Origin: Entamoeba invadens IP1 | Lineage: Eukaryota; Evosea; Mastigamoebida; Endamoebidae | NCBI RefSeq assembly: GCF_000330505.1 | Contig: NW_004443506.1 | Location: forward strand, 154,818 to 218,817 | DNA length: 64,000 nucleotides | Reading direction: 5' to 3' | Shown here: in pieces, positions 1 to 10,424 of the stretch | How the letters are laid out: the number at the start of each line of letters is the position of its first letter | Position numbering within the stretch: the stretch's first letter is position 1 | Made by a program: the position numbers and the translations under genes | Notes under the pieces: generated by a model | What the model saw: the letters and a program-made list of their open reading frames with translations, nothing else | What the model was told of the DNA's origin: nothing | Database searches by the model: none

Positions 1-938
1 AAAAATTTGGCAAAGCAAATTTGTTTTTAAGTTTTTTGTAATAGAAGAAACATGTATATTCATGTTAATTATTAATATTTAATTATTATTTGCATTATAA
101 TTAAAATTATTTTAAAAGTATTTTTTCAATAAAATCTTCAATGTTTCGCGATTGTTTTTTGTAACAATTATACAATAACAACTTTGATTGGTTACACAGA
201 TATTTTTTCATTTATGTTTTGAGTTTTTACCATGTGTAATTAAGTAAATGGTAATGTTTTACTTACAATTATAAATTGGGATGTCAATTAATTGTCGTTT
301 TAAAAAATGGAATATGTAAACAATTAATAAATTTGTTGTGGTATTCACAAAATGAAATTTTAAAAAAACTATTCGTTTCATGTTTTTCAGTATTTTTAAT
401 TAATGATTGTCCATTTTAAACGGATTTAAAATGAACACATTGTTACAATAGCAAATGTATATTCCAATTGATCCTCAAACGTTTTATTTTGTGTTTTCGA
501 TGTATTTTTAAAATTAAATTCAACTGAATTTACTGTGAAAAACAAATTGTAAACATATATAGACTTAAATGTTTATAAAACAGGTAATAGTACACAAAAA
601 TAATATTGAAAGTTTTAAACAATTCCGATTTTTTGTTTTTAATTCGTTCTTTATTCTCAATTAATTATTTCATAAATGGTTATTATAAATACAATGTTGT
701 TTAATATTCAATAAAAACATTATTTTTATTATTTTTTGTCATTAGAAATGTAGTTTTTTGTCTATTTATGTGTTATTGGATTTTTCAAAACCTCTGTTCT
801 TAACTCGTTCAAAACATAAAAATATCAAAGATAACAAATTTCTAATTAAATCATTTGTAAAAATAAATGTAAAGTGTTTGTTTTTTGTTGTTAAATGTTG
901 CTTTATAAAGAATTCAAAAAACTCTAATTTCCATCCAA
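1..938. other. AT-rich intergenic spacer
   Basis: Very AT-rich, with short poly-A and poly-T runs and no ATG-started reading frame that looks coding. The open stretch at 758-946 starts with TTG and is Lys/Phe/Ile-rich, as expected from base composition. I see no RNA gene or repeat here. The last 60 bases should hold the promoter of the surface-protein gene, but no clear TATA/GAAC pair is visible. Confidence 0.7.
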
Positions 939-2486
939 ATGATTAATATGATATTTTCATTGAAATTGATGATCATTTTATTTGTTGTAATTCCTGAAGT
1001 GTTCAGTTTAAAATCTAACAATTCTTTTCGACCAAACGAAGTTTTGAAACCACCTGTGTGTATGACAAACTTTTTAGCTCTCAATTACGAATCTAAAACT
1101 ATAAAAACAACACTATTTGAGTGTTACAGTAACATAATTGATTACAAACGAGTTATAAAGGGATACAATTTGCAATCAATTTGTTTTATTGATGAGCATT
1201 GGATAAACGTGAATAAAAGTACACATCAAATTAATCGATGTGGGGAATGGATGGAAATTGTTGGCCCAAGTCAATTTCCAATCAAGTGTATGATAGCTGG
1301 TACTTTTAAGTTAGAAGAAAACAACAGTGATCTTTATAACAACAGTACTGCAATTGCGATTGGGGAACATTTATTCTTAAAAATTACTGGAGGGCTATCC
1401 CTTCATGATAAAGACTATGTCCAAGCAACAGTAACTGAAACTGATTTTGATATGGGAATAAACCCATCATTGTGGGTGATTAAGAAAAACGAAACACATG
1501 CAACTCTTCAATTCACTGATTTTAATAGACCACCTGAATTTATTGAAATTAACTCACGATTAATAAGAAAGAATTATGATGACACTTTCACGGTTGATAA
1601 GTATAAAAATAAAATTAATATCAAGCTTGTTTCTTTTGGAAATGAAAAAGTGGAGTTTGAAGGAGTGGACTTAACATCAATTGTCAGAGCAACAGCAACA
1701 GCAAGATTTGGTCATATTGACATTGGGCATTGTAAATATTTAGCAAATGCAAATATTTTGAATGAAAAAACGAGTCACGAAAATAATTTATTTAAGTGGT
1801 CTCTTTTTCAAAAGCAGATAGATGGAAGCATTGAAGAAATAGATATTAAAAATCCAATATTAACAACTGAAAGTGGTAATGATGATGTTGAAATATATTT
1901 TTGGTATAACACTGCTCTTTTATTTTCACAAGACTTTTTTGAATTTGAAGCACATTTTTTATCAGAGAGTGACATTGAAATTACAAAGGTAAAGTTGTTA
2001 ATATCAAAAGAGATAGAAAGTGGTAACAACGCTTTAACTGGAAATTTAGTGAGTGATATTAAACTGTTCAAAGTGTTCAAAGATAACAATACAATTTATC
2101 TCAAAGCGCCTTTTGACCCATCTAATTTTGAATTTGCAAATACAATTGGGATTACTTTATCAACAAAAAGTAAAAGTGTTATTACACTAAAGAAAGCAAA
2201 ACTAAAAAGAAGTGCAATGTTTCAAAATGTTACTGAATGTGAAGTAGAGGCTTTTGATTGCTTACACACAGAATGTACAGTAACTAATACCTCAAAAGAT
2301 GTAGGTTTTCATATTTGGAAAGATGGGTGTATTCCCAATTGTGGGGTTTGTTTAGAAGGTTACCTGTGTACTACAGCTGGCACTTGTGAAAAGGAAAGTA
2401 ACAACAATTTAAGAAGTGTTGGAATTTTATTACAAACTTTTTTCTCTATAATTCTATTCTGCTTTATTTTTAATTCAATCAAATAG
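939..2486 (+). CDS. Secreted or GPI-anchored surface protein, Cys-rich C-terminus
   Basis: Single-exon gene of 515 aa from an ATG, with a second in-frame ATG three codons on. The N-terminus is a signal peptide: a hydrophobic stretch of about 15 residues after MINMIFSLK, likely cleaved near residue 24. The body is rich in Asn, Ser and Thr with many N-x-S/T sequons. Residues about 430-485 form a Cys cluster of roughly ten cysteines spaced like an EGF-type module. The last 22 residues are hydrophobic and end SIK, which fits a GPI-attachment signal or a tail anchor. So it is probably displayed on the surface or in the secretory pathway. I do not recognise a catalytic domain; the architecture is typical of lineage-specific amoebic surface proteins. 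The membrane topology is inferred from the sequence only. Confidence 0.8.
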   Translation: MINMIFSLKLMIILFVVIPEVFSLKSNNSFRPNEVLKPPVCMTNFLALNYESKTIKTTLFECYSNIIDYKRVIKGYNLQSICFIDEHWINVNKSTHQINRCGEWMEIVGPSQFPIKCMIAGTFKLEENNSDLYNNSTAIAIGEHLFLKITGGLSLHDKDYVQATVTETDFDMGINPSLWVIKKNETHATLQFTDFNRPPEFIEINSRLIRKNYDDTFTVDKYKNKINIKLVSFGNEKVEFEGVDLTSIVRATATARFGHIDIGHCKYLANANILNEKTSHENNLFKWSLFQKQIDGSIEEIDIKNPILTTESGNDDVEIYFWYNTALLFSQDFFEFEAHFLSESDIEITKVKLLISKEIESGNNALTGNLVSDIKLFKVFKDNNTIYLKAPFDPSNFEFANTIGITLSTKSKSVITLKKAKLKRSAMFQNVTECEVEAFDCLHTECTVTNTSKDVGFHIWKDGCIPNCGVCLEGYLCTTAGTCEKESNNNLRSVGILLQTFFSIILFCFIFNSIK

Positions 2487-3207
2487 CTTAATTATTATAA
2501 TTAAACTATAATTATATCGGATAAATATATATGAAAAATAAAACCATTTAATAAAATATATACCGATATACAAAAAAATTAAACAAATGAACTAATTTTA
2601 CTAAATTAACTAGTAACTTCTATTAATAAAAAAAATAAGTGTGGAAGAACAAAAACTCAAAGTTTGAGAGGAGTCAAAATAATTCGAGTTTTTTCAATAA
2701 AATTAGAAGATGTCGTTAAACACACGAATAACAGCCTGATATATTCCACTTTTAATTATAAAATACTTATGAAATGAATTCTGTTTCTTTGAGTGGTAAT
2801 ATCTTGGGAATTTATTTTTATGTTCACTTTTATTCGAATCAAAGACACATGCTGTAATAATTGCAATTCTATATTTCAAGCTTTTGCTCTTGCAATATTT
2901 AGTATATAAATAATAAAATAATTAATAATTAATAACTTGTTTTTTTCTAGCAAACTACAACACAATATTGCCGAAGAAATGGCACTGAAGTGTTGCCAAG
3001 TTTAACTTCTTGTTTTTTCGCTTTGACTTCTCTTCTTATTTTTTAGGTTTTGTTTGACCAAAAAGACAACATTGCGCAGGAAGAAATAGTTTTCATTCCC
3101 TTTCTTGTGACTTTTTTATAATACCCAAACAATTGTAAACACTGAAAAAGAATTTGTCAACAGAAAGAGTAAAAAGAGGATTGAAAAAACTCGAAATCAA
3201 CAACTTG
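2487..3207. other. Intergenic spacer and 5' region of the arrestin-like gene
   Basis: AT-rich. From 3139 the frame of the downstream gene is already open but has no ATG until 3208, so an upstream exon cannot be excluded. A TATA-like run lies at about 3115-3123. A short ATG frame at about 2978 ends at once. Nothing else is seen. Confidence 0.5.
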
Positions 3208-5217
3208 ATGGAAGTCCAAGTCGACACGGTGATTGAAAGAGGGTGTGTGATAGGAGAACCAATTGTTGGGTATATCCGTCTCACCCTCCAAAAGCCTTTT
3301 AACATCACTACAGCGTATGTCTCACTTTGTTTACACGTGCCGAACTATGCAATCGCTCAACACCCCTCTCTCCCTTCAAATCAAAAATTTCTCCCACTCA
3401 AAAAGATTCAGACGATCACATTTTCTTTCGGAATTTTCACTTGTTTGGGATTTCCTAATATGACTTCCCACGAATACCCGCCTGGCATATTTAAACTCCC
3501 TTTCACATTCAATTTGCCACAAAACTTCCAACCAACATTGATTGTCCCAGACTTGTTCATTGTCGCTAGTTACTCCTTGCAAGGGTTTGTCATCTCCGCT
3601 GCCCAACCATTCACGGGACCACAAGTCCCACTCCATTTGTTACAAACCAAACTCATACAACTTCAGGACAATGTCCTGCAACACCCTAAACTACTCCAAC
3701 AGCAGCAACAACAGCAGTTTATGAGTAATGAATTGCCTAAAATAGATCCAGACGACTTCTCTCAAGACTTAGAATTACCATCAGTACCTATGACCGTGGG
3801 AACAGACTTTACGAATGCAATGAAAATGGAAGACAAACACCTCTCAATCAAACCAGAAGTCACGCCAACAGTCACCCCACGACCAAATAGACAAGAAATG
3901 GACAATCTTATTGAAAACCCTCCAAAAATGCTTGGGGCGTCTTTATGCAGTTTCACAACAAGCAAAGAAATGTACGCGCAAGGCGAAGTCATCAACGCGA
4001 AGATCTCCGTGCGGTCATTGAAGTCATTAACCCCAACACTTACGATTGGGTTATATGGGTTTTTGATTCACGAAACAGTGATAGCGTCCAAGTGTTACAC
4101 GAAATTGACACTTCAAGAAAGTAGCGAGGATTACACGCAGAATCTTCAAATTGAGATCCCCCCAATAGTCCCGCCGACATTCACTTCCCTCTTTTTGAGA
4201 TGGGAATACTTCATCATCATTTCTATCCCTCCACAAAAGGTGCAAAGTAGTTCGATTTATGTCCCCGTCACTATTAAAGCGCCGTTTGTGTCGTTGGACA
4301 CCTTAGCGTTGTACTCTACTAGTCTTGGAGTGAAGACTCCCAACGAGCCATTTTCCATCCACGACAAAATCCCATTTTTCATCAACGAAGAGAACGGCAT
4401 AGAACGTGGAAAGAGTGTCGACGGTAAAACAGTTGTGTTGAATCACGTAGAAAGGACGGCGGGCTTCGAACAAGACTTCGAGGAAAATACACAGACGATC
4501 TTGTACCCGTGTTACACGTCGATTACGCTCCCCCCGGGTTTCTCGTTTGGGAGATATCAAAATAGAGCGACTGTCATTGACCACATCAACGGAATTGTAT
4601 ATTGGAAGTTCCAATTCCAGAACCAAAGAGTACCCCAATCAATGGTCTCGGGACTTAGAGACATCCCCGTGTTACAAATAACAGTTCTGGACACGTTTGG
4701 ACTCAATGTGATATCGAAAGGGATGATCCCAAGTTACTTCTGTCAAGTCAGAGGAGATGACGGGAATTGGATTAAGTCGGTGGTGGTCAAGGGGATCGAC
4801 CCGGAACTCAATTTCGAATTCAACTTGCGCCCAAGTGTGACACGACAGAACGTGGTGCTCTACTTCTACACTAAAAAGAAGTTTGGAGGGAAGAAATACA
4901 TCGGATTCATCGACATCGACTTGTGCGAAACCCCATTTAACACGTTTGTCGAAAAGTTGTATCCAATTCAGAAGAGCGACTTCGGGAATGAACCTTTCTT
5001 GGGATTCGTGAGACTGAGAATCGACTATAACAAAGAGGAGACAACACAGTCGCCCCCAAAGATCATTAGGACGGTGTTTACTCCAACAGTAGATGTCTCT
5101 CCAAATAGAACCCCCGAGACTTTACACCAAATCCAGAAACAGAATTTATTAAGAACTAAATTTGGGAAGAACAAAATTTATGATGTCCTTGGCGACACTA
5201 TTAAAATCAATTTGTGA
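3208..5217 (+). CDS. Arrestin-domain protein with WW-like and C2-like modules
   Basis: 669 aa from the first in-frame ATG. The frame is open for 69 bases further up without an ATG, so a missing short first exon is possible. Residues about 1-150 read as an arrestin N-domain (GEPIVGYIRL, then PPGIFKLPFTFNLPQNF). A Gln-rich linker follows (eight Gln interrupted once). An arrestin C-like beta domain spans about 240-365. Around residue 441 comes LPPGFSF...VIDHINGIVYW, a WW-like fold with Phe in place of the first Trp. About 490-610 resembles a C2 domain (PVLQITVLDTFGL...IGFIDIDL) lacking the usual acidic calcium ligands. Alpha-arrestins normally act as cargo adaptors that recruit WW/C2/HECT ubiquitin ligases through PY motifs; here the WW and C2 parts sit in the adaptor itself. 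The arrestin call is good; WW and C2 are weaker. Confidence 0.75.
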   Translation: MEVQVDTVIERGCVIGEPIVGYIRLTLQKPFNITTAYVSLCLHVPNYAIAQHPSLPSNQKFLPLKKIQTITFSFGIFTCLGFPNMTSHEYPPGIFKLPFTFNLPQNFQPTLIVPDLFIVASYSLQGFVISAAQPFTGPQVPLHLLQTKLIQLQDNVLQHPKLLQQQQQQQFMSNELPKIDPDDFSQDLELPSVPMTVGTDFTNAMKMEDKHLSIKPEVTPTVTPRPNRQEMDNLIENPPKMLGASLCSFTTSKEMYAQGEVINAKISVRSLKSLTPTLTIGLYGFLIHETVIASKCYTKLTLQESSEDYTQNLQIEIPPIVPPTFTSLFLRWEYFIIISIPPQKVQSSSIYVPVTIKAPFVSLDTLALYSTSLGVKTPNEPFSIHDKIPFFINEENGIERGKSVDGKTVVLNHVERTAGFEQDFEENTQTILYPCYTSITLPPGFSFGRYQNRATVIDHINGIVYWKFQFQNQRVPQSMVSGLRDIPVLQITVLDTFGLNVISKGMIPSYFCQVRGDDGNWIKSVVVKGIDPELNFEFNLRPSVTRQNVVLYFYTKKKFGGKKYIGFIDIDLCETPFNTFVEKLYPIQKSDFGNEPFLGFVRLRIDYNKEETTQSPPKIIRTVFTPTVDVSPNRTPETLHQIQKQNLLRTKFGKNKIYDVLGDTIKINL

Positions 5218-5589
5218 GACTGTGGAACTATTTTTGTGTTCATTTAATTCAATTGTGTTGTTTTCAAAAGTTGAAATGTTCAATTCCTTCGTTTAGTGAA
5301 ATACACAAAGACTGATACTATATAATATAACTTATTTGTTATAAACAATAAGTTTGTGAATTATGATAAATATATAGTTTAAATATAGTATAATAATATA
5401 ATAATATAATTATAATTAATTTATAACTAGTTTTAGTATAACCTTTTAATTATAGTTAATAATAATAATTAATACTATGTACTAGTATAATAGGTTTTCG
5501 AACTATATGCCAAAACCATTGATAGTGAACTATTTGATTTAATTTATAAAATCAATAAATTAATTATAAAAACATGATAAATTATATAA
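5218..5589. other. Intergenic spacer between convergent genes
   Basis: 370 bases of AT repeats (ataatat-type) between two converging genes. It should hold both 3' ends and polyadenylation signals, but the composition hides any specific signal. Nothing else is seen. Confidence 0.7.
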
Positions 5590-6954
5590 TCAGTTTGTCG
5601 ACAAAACGGAAGGGGACCGTGATAACTGGACCATTGAAAATAGAGCACTTTGGGCAAGAGCGTTTTGGCGTTGGATGGATTTTTGGAATGTGATTGTTTT
5701 AATAGCAATTTTACTATCGAAATTGACCGCTCTGAGTACTCTCAAAGCGACGTCTTGACTGACATTAGCCTTTGCAGCTGTATTAATAACAGCAGACAAG
5801 TTGATCTTCGTGATATTGACTGCGGTGATTGGAGATGTGTCTGTGAACAAGTGGAGTATATCATTCGTGATAAGTCCGTTCTTAATCAGAAGTGTTCGAG
5901 TGAAGTTCATTAGCACTCCGCACGCAAGACAAGCGCCAAAGGCGATGAGTTGTGTGAACGGTCCGACCTCTGTTTGGTCGAATGCGATGTTCATCATGTC
6001 ATGTTCCATTCGCAAATTTTGGACTAGAACATTCACATCTCCCTTGTGTAATACTCGTCTCACACACTCATTCAAGTCGTCCACTACAGAATGATTCCGG
6101 TCGATCTTCGATAACTTCTCTATCAATGGATTGGCCTTTGAAAACGACACTGTGACCATCGCGTTGTCGTCATAGAAGTTGACAACGTTTGGATTTGCCT
6201 CATCATATCCCGTGAAGAAGTCCGAGAGAAACTCCTTTGCGGCTTTAAAAATGGTGTACGAGTCAAACACCCCCATTTTGATCTCCGCAAGGGTCGGAGA
6301 TACACACAATGGAAAATTAATAGTTTCTTTATAGTTAACGCCGTTGATGGTACAGACAGACAACGCGTCGAGTGCGTTGTGGGGGAATTCCTTTGAGGTC
6401 ATAATAGGGTTATTCAATAAGTTGATATTAGACAAGTAGTAGAGTGGCACTTTGACATTGAAGTTGCTTATTCTGTTGTTCTCTAAATTAATGAAGCGAA
6501 GTTCGGGAAAGAAGGACTTTACTTGTGACAAGAAATTGACACTTTGGAAATGGTTGTTTGACAAATCAAGACTAACTATCGACTGCCCCTTCTGTGAGAT
6601 GTATTGAAAGATCTTCAGAATAAGTGCGTCGTCCATTGTATAGTGTTGATTGATTTTCTGAAGCTTTTGATTCAAACACGAGAAATTCAGTGTCGAGGTC
6701 CCCACACAAAAATTCTCTTCATATAACGTGAGAGCCGCTTCCTTCAATGAATAAGTCGGTAAGACAAGTCCATACGAAATACCCAAAGAAGGCAATAGAG
6801 AGAGGAAACTCGACAACAATGGCTTTTGAATGTGTAAGACAAAGTAGTCGCAATGGGGTTGAAGCACTGGCCTGAGTAATCCAACACCTTTGAAGAGTGT
6901 AGAAAGTTGGGACTTCGTCCCAACAAAGTCGAAAATAGCAATCGATGCAGTCAT
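5590..6954 (-). CDS. mRNA export factor, NXF1/TAP-like
   Basis: 454 aa, one exon, ATG start. The order of parts matches the NXF1/TAP mRNA exporter: an N-terminal about 110 residues that could hold the degenerate RRM; leucine-rich repeats at about 115-215 (SLDLSNNHF, INLENNRI, INLLNNPI); an NTF2-like domain at about 235-385 (AAKEFLSDFFTGYDEANPN then VVNFYDDNAMVTVSF); and a small helical tail at about 400-440 (DVALRVLRAVNFDSKIAIKTI-type) like the UBA/TAP-C domain that binds FG nucleoporins. NXF1 with its p15 partner carries bulk mRNP through the nuclear pore. The protein is shorter than the about 620-aa animal protein, mainly at the N-terminus. The assignment rests on domain order and motifs, not on a search. 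Confidence 0.8.
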   Translation of the reverse strand: MTASIAIFDFVGTKSQLSTLFKGVGLLRPVLQPHCDYFVLHIQKPLLSSFLSLLPSLGISYGLVLPTYSLKEAALTLYEENFCVGTSTLNFSCLNQKLQKINQHYTMDDALILKIFQYISQKGQSIVSLDLSNNHFQSVNFLSQVKSFFPELRFINLENNRISNFNVKVPLYYLSNINLLNNPIMTSKEFPHNALDALSVCTINGVNYKETINFPLCVSPTLAEIKMGVFDSYTIFKAAKEFLSDFFTGYDEANPNVVNFYDDNAMVTVSFSKANPLIEKLSKIDRNHSVVDDLNECVRRVLHKGDVNVLVQNLRMEHDMMNIAFDQTEVGPFTQLIAFGACLACGVLMNFTRTLLIKNGLITNDILHLFTDTSPITAVNITKINLSAVINTAAKANVSQDVALRVLRAVNFDSKIAIKTITFQKSIQRQNALAQSALFSMVQLSRSPSVLSTN

Positions 6955-7672
6955 TAGTAAAGATTTGCAGATATGAAAAAGAAGACTTAAGTATCACGAA
7001 GGAAATAATTCGAATGATAAAACACATTCTCTTTTGTTCTTTTTACTATTCATGTATTATAATCTACTAGTCTTTTACTATACCCAAAACAACAATCAAA
7101 ACGATAAGTAAAAACCACCTCAAAAGTTCATTTTTTTTGTTATTGTTCATTTTTGAAGCTTGTATTCTAATTTATAAATTTTTTATTGTTATTTTTATTA
7201 TAAGTTATAATTTATAAGATATTTGCGAATAATTAAAATGGCAAAAAGTCTAAATAAGGGCGATAAGAAATAAATGGAAGAAATAGAATGAAATGGGTTG
7301 TTTTAATATAGAAAAAACATTACAATGATTGGCAAGTTCTTTCAAAAAGTGTTGACGCTTTGCCAAATTTGTCATACAAACGGCATTTTTTAAAATCAAA
7401 TTTATTTTTCATTATTTAAACTGAAAAATAACTATTTTAAAATTGAAAAATACACAAATTCATTATTTGCCAAACTCATAAATTGATTAACAATAGTTTT
7501 AATTTTGATACTTCCTTCCAAAATGTGTAATTCACATGTTTTAATAAAATATATTTTTTTATTATTATATTTTATATACCCAAATAATTGGTTAATTTTA
7601 AATAGTAAAATATGTAGTTAGTAATAATACCAATTAATACATAACAAGTACTAAATAATATATTATAATTTA

Positions 7673-7714
7673 TTAAAGAGTGTTAAAGTGATAGACCACT
7701 TTTGTGTGGATGGC
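7673..7714 (+). repeat. Left copy of an inverted repeat pair
   Basis: Carries TTAAAGAGTGTTAAAGTGAT followed by AG and, after a short gap, TTTTGTGTGGATGGC. Read on the other strand, 9057-9136 begins TTAAGAGTGTTAACGTGAT and later has TTTTGTGTGGATAGCC. About 20 of the first 22 bases agree once one gap is allowed; the two blocks are about 50 bases further apart in the right copy. Confidence 0.5.
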
Positions 7715-9056
7715 TTTGAAAATCTTACACATTTGTGTTGTAATTGGTATAAATTTTGCCTAAGAGTTTACAAAAAAATACGTTTTTTGGACCGAATTCA
7801 TAAAAAAGTGATTATTTTGAAAGTTAAAACAGAAAAAACAAATTTTATTTTTAGTCAAAGTCATCTTTTACTTTTACCATTCAAACGAATTTGCCGCAAA
7901 AAAAAAACAATTTTGTTAAAAATTTTAACACTAAAGTTTTTTATTAATTAACTTTAGTTTATTTAATTAATTGTATAAACTATATTCAATCAATAAAATT
8001 ATTGAAATTGAATAATTTGAAAAATAACATATAATTTGTCATAAAATACAATGGCATAGTTTACTGTGGATAGGTTGAAAAGGTGTGGATGGTAAATATA
8101 GATAGACAATCTTTATTATTACATGTTAAATGTAATGAGTAACATGACTTGTATTTTTTGATGGTTTTTCTTGGTATTTGCCGTATGTTTCTATTTTAAT
8201 TAATATGTATTGTTATGATTTTTTAATAACATAAAAATAACTTATTGTTACAATGTGGTAATTTGCCATTTAACTTTTTAACGTTTTTATAGTAAAAATT
8301 ACATTTTATTTAACTATGTTAATAGAATTTGTTTTATGATTATTCTGTCATTTTTATGTTCATTAATAATATACTATTGTAATATAATTTATTGTTATTA
8401 ATTAATAGTTTAGTTTAGACATAAAACCTTGTCTTTAACATTTTCAACAAAACCTGAATATAATTTAGGATGTAAAACCCTTTTTTATACGTATAATTTG
8501 CGCCAACAAAAATCATTATTTAACAAATTTCAATTCCCAAATATTATTATTAAAATAATAAACTAATGGAGTGTTTATATAAATTACAATACTATTAGTA
8601 AAAAGTGATAATAAATGCATTTTTGAGCCACAATTAACAAAAAAATAATAATATTTAAAATTGATATTTAAATTAAATATTTTTTAATGCAAAAACTGGA
8701 ATTTTCCCAAATTATAATCCCATAAATCACTTTTGAAATGTTTTTTCAATTAAAAAAAACGAAAAAAAATAGCGTTACATGTATCAAATAAACGGGATAA
8801 TACACGTAAATTTTGTTAGTTATTTTATTTGTTCATTTTGATCTATTCTTATTTTACCACTTCAAAAAAAGGCTGAAAATAGCGTTTTTTCTTACTATGA
8901 AATTATTGCAAATATTGGAAATACTCCTTATGGGGGTATTCATGTTTGTGTATCATTTTTGTCTCATAAATGATTATAAATAACAATTATTAATTTTAAA
9001 AATCATAACATATGGTTTAAAACGGATATTTGAATTTTTTCGAAAAAAAAATAAAA

Positions 9057-9136
9057 GGCTATCCACACAAAATATTCCAATCCGCAGGGATTCACAATTT
9101 CCGTGTGGATACGCCCTATCACGTTAACACTCTTAA
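9057..9136 (-). repeat. Right copy of an inverted repeat pair
   Basis: Inverted relative to 7673-7714, with two conserved blocks separated by an extra segment. It lies about 100 bases beyond the 3' end of the Aurora-like kinase gene, next to an AT microsatellite (ATA-type repeats at about 9160-9190). Confidence 0.5.
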
Positions 9137-9235
9137 ATAAATATAAAGTATAATAATATATTTTAGTATAATAATAATAATAATAATAATATATAGAAGT
9201 GTATAACAAACATTCTCAAACAAAAAAACAGTATC

Positions 9236-10388
9236 TTACACATTCTTCGCATACTTCATAATCCATGGGTGTTCCAAACATTCCTCAAGCTTCATTCGGC
9301 ATTCGGGTATTTCCTTAGTAAGTTTGTCGATGAAGTCCCTTCCCAAAAGTGATATAAAAACGGGGTATTTAATTTTCATAGCAGTTTCGTTCTTTTCACG
9401 GGGCCAATACTCTGCTGGGTTTAAAGGTGCGTATCCTGCGAGAAATTCAAATGTTAATATTCCGAGTCCCCATTGGTCCAGTGACTCGTCATAAGCTTTC
9501 CCACGTACTATTTCTGGGCAGAAGTACTCGGGGGTCCCGCACTTAGTTTCTCTCTTACGGTCCGTTCGCACTGACAGTCCAAAATCAGCCAACTTAACAT
9601 TCCCAGACATATCCAAAAGTATATTCTCCGGCTTTAAATCTCTGTGAATGCACTTCATACTATGCACATAGATCAACGCTCGTGTCGTCTGTTTAACGTA
9701 CTTCGCAGCTTCATCATCGGCAAACCTCCCCTTCTCCTTCAATAATTTATATAACTCCCCACGCTTACAATACTCCATCACTATATAAAAGTACTTATCG
9801 TCTTCAAAGAACGTCAACATCTTCACTATGTTCGGGTGGCTCATATGTGACATGATTTCTATCTCCCGTTTCAGGTTCATTCCATACACAACATCTTCCA
9901 TTTGCGTCTTTCTGACACGTTTGAGCGCACAGACGTATTGCCTATGTTGTCAATTGATCGTATATTACTTGAAGACTCCACTAAATACCTCATAATATAT
10001 TAACGAGTCAATTAGGGAGTTAAATTATTAACGAATATACCTTAATAGTATTATTTATTCAATAAATATAGTATAATATAGTATAATATATTCTTATATT
10101 ACTATAATATAAAAGTATTAGATATAAAAGAACACACTTTGGCTTGAAGAGAGCTAAATAGACTTCACCGAAATTTCCACGGCCAAGGTACTCCCCAATT
10201 GAAAACATACTTAAGTCGTACTTGGAAGGGACAATGGGTTGAAAAGTTCTGAAAAGACCGGAGTTCACATATACACGAGAAATAGAGAAACGCATTGCTC
10301 TGAAGGGAACAAAGGGTTTCATTGTAACACGGAAGGCTTGTACTGTTTCCAACATAGTGTGACGGGCCTTCTGAAGAATGCGACTCAT
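9236..10388 (-). CDS. Aurora-like Ser/Thr protein kinase, two exons
   Basis: Exon 1 is 10388-10138 (ATG, ending inside the glycine-rich loop region) and exon 2 is 9941-9236. The intron 10137-9942 (196 bp) starts GTGTGT and ends CATAG; joining gives an intact 318-aa kinase. Motifs: Gly-rich loop YLGRGNFGEVYLA, VCALKRV with the ATP-binding Lys, HRDLKPENILL, ADFGLS, and GTPEYFCPEIV before a subdomain IX of the form YDESLDQWGLGIL. The compact catalytic domain with an N-terminal extension of about 60 residues and a short tail fits the Aurora/mitotic group; the tail ends shortly after the HPWIM motif. The kinase should be active because every catalytic residue is present. Aurora kinases act at centromeres and spindles. 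The AGC and PLK families are the alternatives. The first exon is basic and otherwise unfamiliar. Confidence 0.85.
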
Positions 10389-10398
10389 TATCTTTTGA

Positions 10399-10424
10399 GT
10401 TCTGTTTGTGGTAGTTTTATATCC
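10399..10424 (-). promoter_or_regulatory. TATA/GAAC core promoter of the kinase gene
   Basis: On the minus strand GGATATAAAAC is followed 10-12 bases later by CAGAACTC, and the ATG comes about 12 bases after that. The TATA-then-GAAC order recurs before several genes in this window and resembles the known Entamoeba TATA-like and GAAC elements. Confidence 0.55.

Larger units (their letters stand above)
6955..9235. other. Long AT-rich intergenic region
   Basis: About 2.3 kb with no ATG-started frame that looks coding; the 7688-7951 open stretch starts with GTG and is compositionally biased. It contains two related segments in opposite orientation (7673-7714 and 9057-9136, listed separately) and a further GTGTGGATGG motif near 8078. 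Otherwise only poly-A/T runs. Confidence 0.65.

Noticed and set aside
7688..7951. 87-codon frame in the long spacer
   Set aside because: Begins with GTG, is biased to Lys/Ile/Leu and overlaps the inverted-repeat segment; no promoter or splice partner.
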